A DNA stretch of 64,000 nt, from assembly GCF_008831285.2 (NCBI RefSeq), contig NC_045142.1:439001-503000 (forward strand), given 5' to 3'. The translations under genes and the position numbers were made by a program. The stretch is from Nymphaea colorata (lineage: Eukaryota; Streptophyta; Magnoliopsida; Nymphaeales; Nymphaeaceae). This document shows positions 11,891-22,963 of the stretch, in pieces. The first letter of the stretch is position 1, and every line of letters begins with the position of its first letter. Under the pieces are notes generated by a model that ran no database searches, had not been told where the DNA came from, and worked only from the letters and a program-made list of their open reading frames with translations.

Positions 11891-12729
11891 ACTCCTAGCT
11901 TTTTGGATTGAATGCATATGTATTTGATAATATAAAAAAAGGTGATAGTAATTGGGTTCGAATAGGCATGACCATATTTGGATCCATTCTTACTGTATTA
12001 TATGCAGGTCACTGATTTTTTATTGGCAGATCTACTTCAATCTTAGAAAGTAGAATCAAAGTTTGAGTTAGGATTCAAATATGACCAAGAGAGACTCATT
12101 TGGTTTAGGGGTTTGATGGGCCAGAAATATCCTGTAACACTAAAAATAGAATTCAAATTTTAAAAAAAGATTTTGCCCATCAGAGATGAAAAAACTTATC
12201 GTTGGGTTTGTTTTAGAAACATCTTTTCAGAAATTTTGTGGGGTGAAAAAAAATTTGAGGACAAAAAAAATAACCGTTGGTTTCAAAGCAGTGTTTAACC
12301 TTCAATGATTCTGTTTTTCAACCTTTATTCCTATCAAACTACTGAAAAACTTATTTTCTAAAACATAAATAGTTCAACAAACACTTTGGGTTTTGAAAAT
12401 CTTGATTTTGTTTTCATTTCTTTAATTCTTGAAATAAAATTTTGAAAACTTCTTTCCAATTCATGAAACGAGACTTTTTCTGGTTGACTGTTTATGCGTA
12501 ATATGAGCCAGAACGAAAATCCCGAAACGTAAACTCGCGATGACCAAGTTCGAGAAAGAGTGTAAAAGTTTTCGACACAAGCCCTTTCTAGTGATTGGCA
12601 GCAAAAGTGAAGCCCGTATCAGAAACCTTTCTACTTCGGGTTCTGTAATTATGTGAGAAACTGAAGGCTAAATGCAATTTGTCAACAATGAAACACCCAG
12701 TGGTATTTTGGCGGTTGCTCGTTTTCGTT

Positions 12730-13000
12730 TAACCGCCAAAAGCAATGCCGCGCGTTTCTTTCCCTCCAGTTCCTCGCACTGCCCTCGCAATTCTCTGGCG
12801 AAGAGACCCGAGGTTCCTCTCTCTTTCTTTCTCTACTTCCATTTAATGGTGGAGTTTTCCGTTCTTTTTGACAAGTTTCTAAGTTTCTCGGTCATGGTTG
12901 TAGGGATTTTTTGAAACGTGGAAGACTGGAAGGCTTTCTGCATGGTCTTCGTTGATATTTCCGGCAACCGTTTCAGCGGAAGGAAAGCTGTTGTAGGAGG
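12730..13000 (+). other. GC-richer island, possible former first exon and promoter-proximal region
   Basis: This stretch is richer in G and C than its surroundings. It carries GCGAAGAGACCCGAG followed by G|GTTCCT near 12815, which could be a 5' UTR exon with a splice donor. It lies upstream of the decayed zinc-knuckle segments at 13592 and 15780 on the same strand. The link between them is inference. Confidence 0.25.
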
Positions 13001-13591
13001 ACTAAGGCATCTTTCTATTAGTTTTCTTTTTTCTCTCTTAGATGGTGGTTTTGACTGGACGAGTTTTTTTTTTTTTTTTTTTCCCTGTTAGGCCTTTCTT
13101 TACCTTCTCTTTTTTGAAGATTTTTCGAGTTAGTAGTCCATATAGTGAATGACATGAATTTGGGTTTCTTAATTTGGAAATTGTGGATGTTATGCTTATT
13201 ATTCTCTTCTTTCTGTTAGCGATCTCTAGTTCTGGGCGGGGAAGATCGTTTTGCTAAGGGGTAGATTCCTTTCGTTTCACAATTGAGAAGTTTTTCCTCT
13301 GTTTATCCCTTTTTGAAATTGAGAAATAATTAGGGATCGAGATGTGTCTGGTTAATTGTGTTTGCTTGGTGGGTGCATTTTTTTGTTCATCAAGCTATTC
13401 GGAAGTGCTTGTTTAGTAGCTATGAGCTCGTGTGGAACTGTCGCTGTTTGCTCGATGTCCTCGGTATTGACGTGGAGTGAGATTGTTGTGGACTCGTGGG
13501 AGTTGGCTTTACATTTTTCTTTTTCGTCTCGTCAGCTTTGAAGGGGCTGATGTTCAGATGGACATCGGATTTCTGGGTGAAATTTTGAGGA

Positions 13592-13690
13592 AAATCTCCT
13601 GATAATAGAATCTCTCCTCGATCTTGGAAATACCAGAGGCGTGAACGGCGTTCTTCTCATGATGCTTCATGTAGGAGAGATTATCACAGT
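13592..13690 (+). pseudogene. possible N-terminal (SR-like) exon of the decayed zinc-knuckle gene
   Basis: Read from 13592, this encodes KSPDNRISPRSWKYQRRERR followed by SSHDASCRRDYH. That resembles the arginine/serine-rich N terminus (MSPxSRSRSRSPR..., YRRDSRR) of plant CCHC zinc-knuckle proteins of the GIS2-like group, as I remember it. The expected ATG just before SPD is absent (AAAATCTCCT), and an in-frame TGA lies immediately upstream. On its own the match is weak. Position, strand and order relative to the CCHC segment at 15780 support it. Confidence 0.35.
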
Positions 13691-15779
13691 TCCATGTCTT
13701 TTCTCTGTCTTCGGCTACTCTTGTCTACTTTTGAGGTGTAGGTCTCTTATTTTCGTGAGCGCATCTTAACTGATGATCTGTATCAAGATCAATTGGCAAT
13801 TATCAGATGATTCTTTTGTTCTAGTTTCCCCTTGTGCTGTCCTCAACAAGCATTTGTTTACATTTAACGTAGAAACTTTTGAGACCTACTTCTGATTTTC
13901 GTGTAAATCCATCTTTCTCTTTGCACTGCTAAACATGGTGTTTGTTTATTGGGGCATAAGAAACTCTGAGAGAGGGAGTTTTATCTTATTATTAACTGTG
14001 CAATATGTTCCTGCTATGTCACTCATTTCTTTCCTCTAAGTAGGGTGGGAAGATAACTATCATTCGATGCCCAAATCTCCTGCATTAGAGTCCAATACCC
14101 CACTTTCTGTATTTATGATTTTAGCATAGCAATGTTCTTCAACAAATCAGCAGCTACTATAACCATTTGGTAATTTAGGAGAAGAGCAGGTGCTAGGTCC
14201 AAAACTAGCAGAACCCAGAAACTAGCACGTATAACAACTTCTCTAGGATTTGAGGATCAACGACAATGCCAAATGATTGTGGTATTCTTAAGGTGATAAA
14301 ATACCTTCTTTTGGGATTTGGAAGGGTGTCCGGGAGGGCTTATTGATGTGATGCTGCGGAAGCCTGAAAAACAATTTGCCTCTTTGGTTATGATTTATAC
14401 CTAGTGCCAGTTTTCCTTAATTTGATTGTGTCAGACTAAGTTTTATTCCTATGCAGATAGTAGTGGTTATTTGAAGCACCAGTGGGCATCGTCAATTAGG
14501 GAAATGCCAAGGCATTTCGTTGAGGAAAAAATGGACCAAGGAAATGGATAAGGATTTTCATGGCACCAAATCTTCGATATTTTTGTGAAGCAGTAGTCTT
14601 CTATTCCTTGAGAAAAGAATTTCTATCCATCAAATTGGATGTGCTCTTTAGACCTTGTTGCTTCTCTTTCAGAACTTCTCACATAATCTGAGGAACTTTT
14701 AAGCATATTTAATCAGTGTGCTCACATTTTTGCCTTTAATTCTGGAAAACACACAATAATATTTTAAGGCTGTATGAATCTAGAGTTTATTTCTGGCGTA
14801 TATCTGTACGCTGTTAAATTCAGAGTGGTGACTTTTCTGACAAGGTAAGGGCTGGGTGTTCTGTCAATGATAAGTTTCTTTGACAGGTCAATTTGACAGT
14901 TTTCAACATTGACATGGAAACAAAATGAACGCATTATGGATAGAGGCTAGTATTATGTGTTCACATTCAACAATCCTAGGAGAGATTATGGCTCCCTTTA
15001 TTATCATCCAGTTTTGCTGGTTTATCTAATATTTTTTTTAGTATGTGACTGCACAAACGAGTGGTTCTTCAGTGACAGCTTCTTTAGTGATAGCTAATCG
15101 GACACTATATAATTGTAGTAAGTCAATTACGTTTAATGACAATGAACAATAAATAATTCATGGTCGCGTAAGACATTTTTGTAATGGGTTGTGGTATCAT
15201 GTCAAAGCTTCAGAAAATTTGCTGCTAGAATAATGATTTCTGTGCTTGTTCGCAAAGATTTGCTATAAGCCAAAATAGAAATTTGCAGCTCTGACGATGT
15301 GTTATTTAAGGTCAAATTCTTCCGTTAGTGTTCATGCAAAACCTCCCCTGTTCGTTGTTTAAGAAGCATTATCTCCTGTATTGGATGTATTCTTTTGCTG
15401 GTTTGGATTTAGGATTTTATGTCCGCTATGAGCTAACATGCTTTTCGTGGGGACCTATGCAAGGGTGACTGGTTGGTAATAACTGCAAACGACCTGGAGC
15501 TTTGTTAAGGGTTGCCCAAATGTTGCAGTTTGTGACATCTTCTGCTTCCTGGGTCAGTTTGTAAATTTGAACTGATTTTTGAATTGGGAAGCCTGCATAT
15601 ACATTTATGTGGTCATCTGGCGCTGCAAGGGTTGGATATGTTGTCAACATGTTGAGTAACCCGGTCCGTCCAAAGTCAATGTAAATGATGAGTTAGAGTT
15701 ACTGAGAGGGCAGAAAGCTTTGTTCAGATTAAACATGAAAGTTGCCAGTGGCTAATTGCTCTTTCTTTTTTTCCCCCTT

Positions 15780-16290
15780 AAAAGGCATATTGCTTCTGAG
15801 TGCACCACAGAGCCCATATATTCAAATTGCCATGAACCGGGGGATATGGCCAGCCGGTCCTCAGTTGAGCCTCTGTCATATACGTGATAGCCTGATAGGG
15901 CTGGTCGCTAACAAGAGGAATGGTTATCTTCCTGGTGACGTGATACTTTCCAACTACTGCTACAAGCAAGCGGCACACAGCAGCTGCATGCACCAATCAG
16001 GGAACATTTTATGTATGCTGGATCACTTGGCATGAGATTTCACTAACAAACCTAATTATAATGTTTTCGGGTCGTCATACAGCACTGCCCAAATTGGGAC
16101 CTGATGTTGGTGCAAGTTTTGGGGTTGTTATTTGCCGCTTATGTTATCATCCTGGTCACATCGGTCTAGATTGTGGGGCATCAATCATGTGCAACAGCTG
16201 TGGTAGCTGTTGTCACTTTGCATATCAGTGCCAATCTGATCAGATGTATGAGCATCGGCTCTGCAGGGCGCTGGTGTTGATTGACAACGA
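15780..16290 (+). pseudogene. degenerate plant CCHC zinc-knuckle (GIS2-like) gene, C-terminal part
   Basis: Three collinear blocks on the plus strand match a plant multi-knuckle protein. At 15786, HIASECTTEPI...NCHEPG...MAS is followed by TGA TAG at about 15891-15896. At about 15935, LPGDVILSNYCYKQAAH corresponds to a family linker PPGDLRLCNNCYKQGH. From 16061 a frame carries two intact CX2CX4HX4C knuckles, CRLCYHPGHIGLDC (16133-16174) and CNSCGSCCHFAYQC (16190-16231). Block 1 has lost one Cys (IYSNC) and a His (PGD), and block 2 has lost knuckle residues. The open frame runs on to 16423, past the usual family terminus after the last knuckle. In an intact gene the protein would bind single-stranded nucleic acid. 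In-frame stops and lost ligands indicate a pseudogene. A residual two-knuckle peptide of 120 aa from 16061 is the alternative. Confidence 0.6.
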
Positions 16291-16429
16291 GCTGCTTGAA
16301 GCCTTATCCTTCAGCAATTTATCTGGCGGCTTTGGATGGTTCTTCCGAATTCTTTGTTTAGAAGCTAGTAGCTACTGGCTTCATGGCTCGCTGAAGCTGC
16401 TGATTGAAGCATGCAGAACTTAAATTGCT

Positions 16430-19400
16430 ATTTTGAACAGAACAGTTGCCAGGTTATCGTGATCATGTTTTTTGTGCACGCTCCTAAGAATCAAGATGGA
16501 GAAGATCTCCTTTAAGATCTCCCCAGATTTGAGTGACTTGGAATGGTCTCTGCGTTTTAACTTTGAAGAACGGCTAAAAGAAAGCCCACTTGTGTTTGTC
16601 TGTTTGATGTCTTCTTGATTAAGGAAATCCTTGGCCGGGGTTTCAACTTAGTAGATTTCATCAAAGGGGCGATTGCAGTTTCTGCTCCCGCCGGGTTGAT
16701 TAGGACCTCCCCTGATGATAACCTTGGTTCTGCCTGAATGGACTGTACTTTGTATAAAGGAGGTTCAACATGGGAGAAATGGTGGTGGCGCACTTTCGGA
16801 CATAAGCATATTGATAATATCATCACTAATGAACCTTCAAGGCCAAGTGGGTTACTGACAGCATTCTTTGTTCCCAAATCCCATCCTGCTACAGGTATAG
16901 CCTCAGGTACATTTGCGCAATACCCAATTTGGCCCAAGCCTATTGTCATGGTTTTGGGAAAAACAAAAACAGTTTCTGGTGTTACTTTTTGGACGATAGA
17001 TGATTGAGCTCATGTGCTTCAGTCTTGGCGGAATGGCGTTCATGAGCAGTTTGGATTCATGTAGTTCGTCGTGTTCGGATTGATTCCAAGAGTCTGCCTG
17101 CCTGCTTTCTCTTTATGTGCTTTTGTGGTCATCCCAAGCATATCTGAGAAAGGTGGAAAGGATGCATAATTTAATATTAGGAGCCATAAATTCTTTCAGA
17201 TCTTCGTAAAGTTCATAATAATTCTTTCCTGCCTTCCCTTTATCTGCATATATTTTTATTTTACGAGACCTGAAAGGGATGGTGCAGTGGAACCAGGGGT
17301 GGCCTTTAGGCTTTCAGCATTGATGGTTTGATCTGCATGGGCGTCACACTTGAAGGGTGTATGTATGTGAAAAAATGTCCTTAGGAAGATGTAAGATAAG
17401 AGAAGAGGGTTTTCCATCATCTCAGAAATCTGAGCTATTAGCCTGACGTGGGAGAAACATGAACTATTAGCCCCACATAGGATTTATGAATAAGTGATTG
17501 TAAGATAGGGTAAGGAATATCCATGCTAAACCGGATTTATTAGAGTCAACTAATCTAAATATTTTATGAAATTCAATTACATATCTTACTGGATATGGTC
17601 TGTAATGGAAGTAATGTTTTTATATCGGTGTGATCACTATTCCTGTTGATAAACTGTTTTCGCTCATTAAATTGGAAATTTGAATTATGAATTCTATTTG
17701 TTCATCATCAGTCAGATCAGTGTGGACACCAGAGGTCTATATGATCATCAGGTTGCTCTAAATGAGGTTCAGCTTTGAGTTTCTCTTGGAACTCATTCAA
17801 AATAAAATAAAAATAAATAAATAAATAAAGCTCTCTTTTACTTGAGGCATGCAAGACATTAGTGAATATAAAATTAGCCGAGGGAATAAGGCCTGAAGGG
17901 AACCATTAGCATGTGGGCCTGGCAAATGAGGAAAAATATATGAGGTTGGGAGAAATTCAAAGGAATCAAAGCGAACTGCTGAATAAAGCATTACAATTTG
18001 CATGTAGCAGTGATGAGCTGTCCTTATCTGTTTGATTTTTCTGGCTTTCAAGTATTTCCCTTTTACAGTTCATTGGTCATTCCTTTCTGAAAACATGTTC
18101 AGATGGTTTGAGAGCGTTGTCAGCCATAAAGTAGGTGGCCAGGCTGCCACTGCTTTCCTTGGGAGGATTTTTTATTCTGCTTATAATGCCCTTACAGGCC
18201 CACCTTAACCTGCGGTGCTTTGTTGCCTAATGGTAATTTTCCGCTGGCCAAACATCGGTCTCTCTCTCCAAATCTAGCCCTGACCCAGATCATAAATTCA
18301 TAATGCAAGTCTGACTTCCTTCTTGTTGAGCCCAGACACGTTTGGCACCAATATAGACTCTCTCTCTCTTTCTCTCTGCCTAAATTTGAGATCACAGGAC
18401 TCGTTTTCTTCTGCTTCATATTTGGAGGTTTGGAGTACACTGCCATAATGCTAGAGCAGCTATTTTTTATGTTGATGGTTGTTGGTGCAAACTGATTGGA
18501 TATAGGACAGATCCGCTGGGTTGAAGCTAGGTTTTGACAAGAGTGGAATTGGATTTGAGTCTGCAAAATACATTGATAGGATTTGAGAGGTGAAAAGTTG
18601 CAAGAGCCTGAACCTTCAATCTGATTCATTTTGCATCCCTAGCTTCAGTAGAGTGAAATCCAAAACCTTTGACAGAAATTGGTGTCTTTTGCAACAAGGA
18701 GTTTTGCATGTCTAGAGTGCCCAATAGCCAGGAAAGATTATTCTGATTGCATCAGATCTTATTTAGAATCATATCTTTTGAACAGTGGAAGGAATCAAAG
18801 TTGATCTTAAAAGAATGTTATTGATTCAAGCAACATAAGGTTCCGGTGGCCAGGTACACTGGTAAGAGAAATAGAGAAATCTTTTTAGAATGGGTGGGAA
18901 TCGGACAGACTGTAAAGAGATGCCTTTTTTTATTCAAGAATCAAGAGTTCAGCTAACGTTAGAAATTTGAACTTCCCCAAGATGACTGAAGATTGGAATC
19001 TAAAGTTGTGACTAGTCGAACGTCAAACCTGAGGAGCTAGTGATTTGTACCTGCACCACCAACTTCCTGCCGACGCAAAAGGATAAAATACCTATAAAAT
19101 AAAATCCCAATGGGCAGGCTCAAGCTGGAACTGTCCCTGGTAGGGTTTAAATTCAAACGGAACTCTTACATGTTGCCAATTCTTTTCCCATTGATTTTCT
19201 GGAATGGCCTCCTTGCTTTTGACTTTCTTTATATGGAGTCTACGATTTACTTGAATTCGGTAAAACATTTATGAGACATTGCTTTTGCGATTTTTTGGCC
19301 ACTTAACATTTATTCCATGTATTTAGCAGATCTAGATCCAACGAGCGTGCACTTTTAAGGCGCGCTTGATCATTGGTGAAGATCATGGAATGCATTGTCG

Positions 19401-20130
19401 CATGACCTTCTGTTCTTGCTTTTCAGTCGCACCTCAAAAGTGCGACATAATGTAAGGGAAGCTACGCAAATGCTTCATGTTTTGGTGGAAGGCATCAGAA
19501 GACACCCTCTATTGTATTTGAAACAAAGGCTTGCTTCGGACTTTCTTTTCCACCATTCGAACACGCCCTTAGTCCTCTCCTCTCACTCCCAAATTTAGTC
19601 GAGAGGGCGGCTCACAGACAGAGAGCCATCCGTTGGTTTCCTTCAACTCATCATCAATATAAGCCACCGAGTCCACCCAATGAGCATGCAATTCATGCTT
19701 GTAACGTGACTACCACATAAAAAAAAAATCGAAGATGGAAGTCTTTATCATCTTAAAAATTGTAGCTAAGCAAATCGTGTTTATTCTTATCCCATTACGT
19801 TGTGAGCAGTAAGTATTGGTTTTTTGTCTTGAAGGTTTACACAATTTCTGGCACACCATTCGGTGAGGAAACTGGAACTTGCAAAATGAAATGCATGCGG
19901 CATCAGACTGTACTCCAAGCTTTTTCCTTGAATGCACGCAAGCCGCGAAGTGAAGAAGTCTTTGTATATTTCTTCACTTCAATTAAGGTGCCGCTTGATC
20001 TAATTTCTAACTATTTGTGCAGGAGAAGCCATTTTAGGCCACTTTCTTTTGCATGGTAGATCTTGAGTACATGGAAAGCTGTGTCCCAGGGAACGCGCGT
20101 TCCATAGTCCGTATCTTCATGCAAACAAGT
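16430..20130. other. gene-free DNA downstream of the zinc-knuckle remnant
   Basis: Several ORFs of 60-145 codons occur on both strands (for example 16557-16949 minus and 18192-18629 minus). None shows a recognisable domain, signal peptide or splice partner, and they overlap each other in other frames. A tract at 17805-17827 repeats AAATA/TAAA, and 18358-18378 is CT-rich. I see no RNA gene. Confidence 0.4.
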
Positions 20131-20140
20131 AACACATATT

Positions 20141-20311
20141 AGTGGTGGAGCCAGACATTTCTGACTGAGGTGGGTACCGTTACATTAAATTTCAAATTAT
20201 AAGGGATGGTTATATGTAAAAAAAAGAAAAATAGAAAAACTTATATGTGTAAATAAAGCAAATTCTGTGAGCCAGTGTGGGCAATTGCCCATAACAGCCC
20301 GCCATTGACTC
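20141..20311. mobile_element. degenerate AGTGGTGGAGCCA-type element, copy 1
   Basis: It starts AGTGGTGGAGCCAGA (20141), a sequence I know as the end of a widespread plant element, and finishes with GAGCCAGTGTGGGCAATTGCCC...CAGCCCGCCATTGACTC. The right inverted repeat is badly eroded. A related copy lies at about 23592-23735. Non-coding. Confidence 0.35.
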
Positions 20312-21650
20312 ATAGAACATTCCTTTGTCATTGAAGGAAGAAAACTTTTATAGCATTCCATCAATCCGGGTTCTATGACCCCCAATTCCGGTCTTCAAGC
20401 AAAATATGGTTCTGAACCTGAAACTATGTGTTACTCGGGTCAGATCCAACAATTCACATGGTATTCGGTTCCGATCATTTCCTTTTTCCTTTTCTGTTGG
20501 CCGCTTCACAGTCCAGCATCCGGGTGCAGGCCAAGTATCAAACACAGGACCGATTTGTGCACAACACTAAGATGGCGCTGATGTCCTGAATTATTCGTTT
20601 TTTTAGACTAATCTTTTCTACCTTCACAAGAGGTGAAATGTACGGGGAAAAATAATCGGACCTCCTGCGGCCGACTTATTTTTCCTGAAATCTTCAGAAG
20701 AGTAGTGTAACACTAACACGCGGGTAAAACTTTTCTGACGGTAAATTTTTCAGAAAAATTTCATTCTGAGTTGATTTCAGAATGTGCTTCTTAAGTACAC
20801 TATCGAATATTTTTCAGGGTGTCATCGATCAAACCTCCCTTAAAGGCCAAAGTCAATCCAATCAGATCTGACCTGAGATTGGAATTGATTGACTTAGAAT
20901 GAGCAGCCTGGTAGTAAAAACCAGTACAGAAACACAGATGTATTTAATATATCTTTTGTCACATATTGTGAGGCTCCCATAACTGACAAGGCCTATTTAT
21001 TTAATTAGGGGGTCCAGTAAAGGGTTACAAGATCCAACAATGCAGATTTAGCTGCGCTGGAACTGACAATAACCTGTACCAATCGTATCCCCATTGTAGG
21101 GCAACGAGAGGTGAAATGTGATTGGATTTATCCTCTTTCTATGTTATTCTTTGGGTCAGGACAAGATCCAGCATCCTTCATTTTAAAACCCCATTCATAA
21201 GATTCAGGCCTACAGTCTCAAATTTCGTTTTCAGAAATCTTGAATGTTTCAAAAGTTTGTTTTTCTTGGAAAAATCTCTGGTATAGCAGGTTAGAAAAAG
21301 AATTTTTTTGCCCTTTTTTCTGTATTTAGATAGGTAAGCTAGAGTTGGGTAGATCCTTGCTAGATCATGTCAACATAGACCCGCCAGGTATTGTGTAACT
21401 TCTTGAGTTTCATCAATTTAAAGTCTTTAAGTGAAAGAAGTTTGGTATTTGCATCCCTTATTGAAGACCAGGTGGGTGGTAACTCCTAGTACTTGGCTTT
21501 AGCAGTGAAAGCCGTGTTGGTCTAGCCCCAATATTGTTTGGCACACCTGGTTGATCCGGTGGTTTGTAGGAGCCTAGCTTCAGATGGAGGAGTATTTCAT
21601 CCTACACCAACAAGAGATCTGAAGCTCTCACCCAACCCCTTTGTCCTCTT
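20312..21650. other. gene-free DNA
   Basis: No supported gene. Short ORFs in opposite strands at 20348-20581 shadow each other. Nothing else is recognised. Confidence 0.35.
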
Positions 21651-21653
21651 AAG

Positions 21654-21813
21654 GGTCTTTTGGTAATAGGAACACTTTGGAAATGTTCTGTGAATCAGAC
21701 CCAAATCTTGGAGCATGTTAATGGGACACTAGTTTCAGTGTCTCATGAATCTGCCCCGTTCTTGAGGCAAATTTATGGGATACTTTCATAAGTGTTATAG
21801 ATACCAAATGACT
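21654..21813. mobile_element. short TIR element (MITE-like)
   Basis: The left end GTCTTTTGGTAATAGGAACACTT (first 20 bases at 21654-21673) matches the reverse complement of the right end, which reads GTCATTTGGTATCTATAACA and so on, at about 17 of 23 positions. The element spans about 160 bp and is AT-rich without coding capacity. TTTGGTA ends resemble plant hAT-like MITEs. No target-site duplication could be defined. Confidence 0.5.
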
Positions 21814-21919
21814 TATTAGGTACATGGTCTACTTTGGTGACTTGGGATACTGCCCCCACGGCGCTTCAACTTGCACTTTGGTGACTCCTTTTTGGAGCAT
21901 TGAGAGTTGACGTCCTAAG

Positions 21920-22100
21920 ATTTGAAATGAAAACTGGCTGCCTACCAGCTTGCACCCTAACTGTTGCGCAACTCCCTTAGGACTGTAGAAGCCTAGTTGC
22001 TGGTTCGAACATTGTTCTTACCCAATCAAGACTTGTGCTAGGACCATCGGGGCAGCAGAATGCTTTTCTAGGTTTTACGCCGTAGACAAGCAGTCAAAGT
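21920..22100. repeat. dispersed repeat fragment (AAAACTGGCTGCCTACCAG)
   Basis: The segment GAAAACTGGCTGCCTACCAG...CACCCTAACTGTTGCGCAACTCCCTTAG resembles 26055-26110 (AAAACTGAATACCTACCAAT...CATCCTGACTGTTGCACCAATTCACTTGAG). The two are diverged copies of one non-coding repeat of unknown class. Confidence 0.35.
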
Positions 22101-22883
22101 CTCTGAACAGGTATGGCATCCCCCAAACAAATACTCAAAAATAAAGTTTGCGTTGGTCTCAACTCCAACCTTTGTAAACTAATATTTAAAAGCAACAAAA
22201 ATTTGAACATGTCTTTCCCCCAAGAGTATGGCCCTTTAAAATTCAAAAATCAAGTGGCAAGAAAAGGTTGGTTGAAAGAACACCAACATTACGATTTGTC
22301 AAACTCTCTCGCTCTCTTGCTTTTTAGACTTCCATATGTTCATACTTTCTTGTCACATCTGCCTTGAAGGCGCCATGAAGAATAATTACTCAAACTAGTT
22401 GCTATATATATTGATGCAAGTGGGCAAGCAGGAAATGCAAATTGGCCATATTGGGTTGCGTTATAAAGTTGATTGACATTATACTTTCACGAATAACTGT
22501 GAACCAGTGGCTCAATTGCATAATTTTATAGCCAACAAATTCCCATGCAGGGGGTTATAAGTTTTCCAATAAGTCCTTAAATGAAGTGCCCATATAGATC
22601 TGCACCAAATTTGGCATTGTTCTTGGAGTGGCGCAGCTTATCCTTCACTTGACTAGCAAGATTTGAACGGTGGGATGGGATTGTAGAAAAGGTGCAACTT
22701 TTAGGTAGCAATAGCTGGAGCTTTGGATGACGCAAATAAAGAAGGTATGGTCCTCATGGTGAAGACTGAAGCCCCTTTCTGTTACTACTGTTTCTATTAT
22801 CATTTACTCTTATGAGTCTCTTTCAAAAGTAAATATGCCTCTCAAAGGAGCTTAGCAAACTGGTCAGGTTAGTGGGAGGCCAA

Positions 22884-22886
<3 letters not shown>

Positions 22887-22961
<75 letters not shown>
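22887..22961. repeat. compound microsatellite (CT)n(AT)n
   Basis: About 15 CT units (22887-22916) run directly into about 23 AT units (22915-22961) with no interruption. It is a long pure compound array and probably polymorphic in length. Confidence 0.95.

Positions 22962-22963
<2 letters not shown>

Larger units (their letters stand above)
9023..12660. other. gene-free, repeat-bearing DNA
   Basis: No supported gene. It contains the tandem duplication at 9498-9765 and the GGGCTGGCC-rich repeat at about 11560-11890, which are listed separately. Near 10515-10560 there is a fragment starting GGGGTGTGCATA that resembles the left end of a common plant TIR repeat. Long A- and T-rich runs dominate 12100-12500. 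Confidence 0.4.

Noticed and set aside
16557-17007. Overlapping 130-codon minus and 89-codon plus ORFs, considered as transposon polyprotein remains
   Set aside because: Neither frame shows reverse-transcriptase, integrase, protease or transposase motifs.
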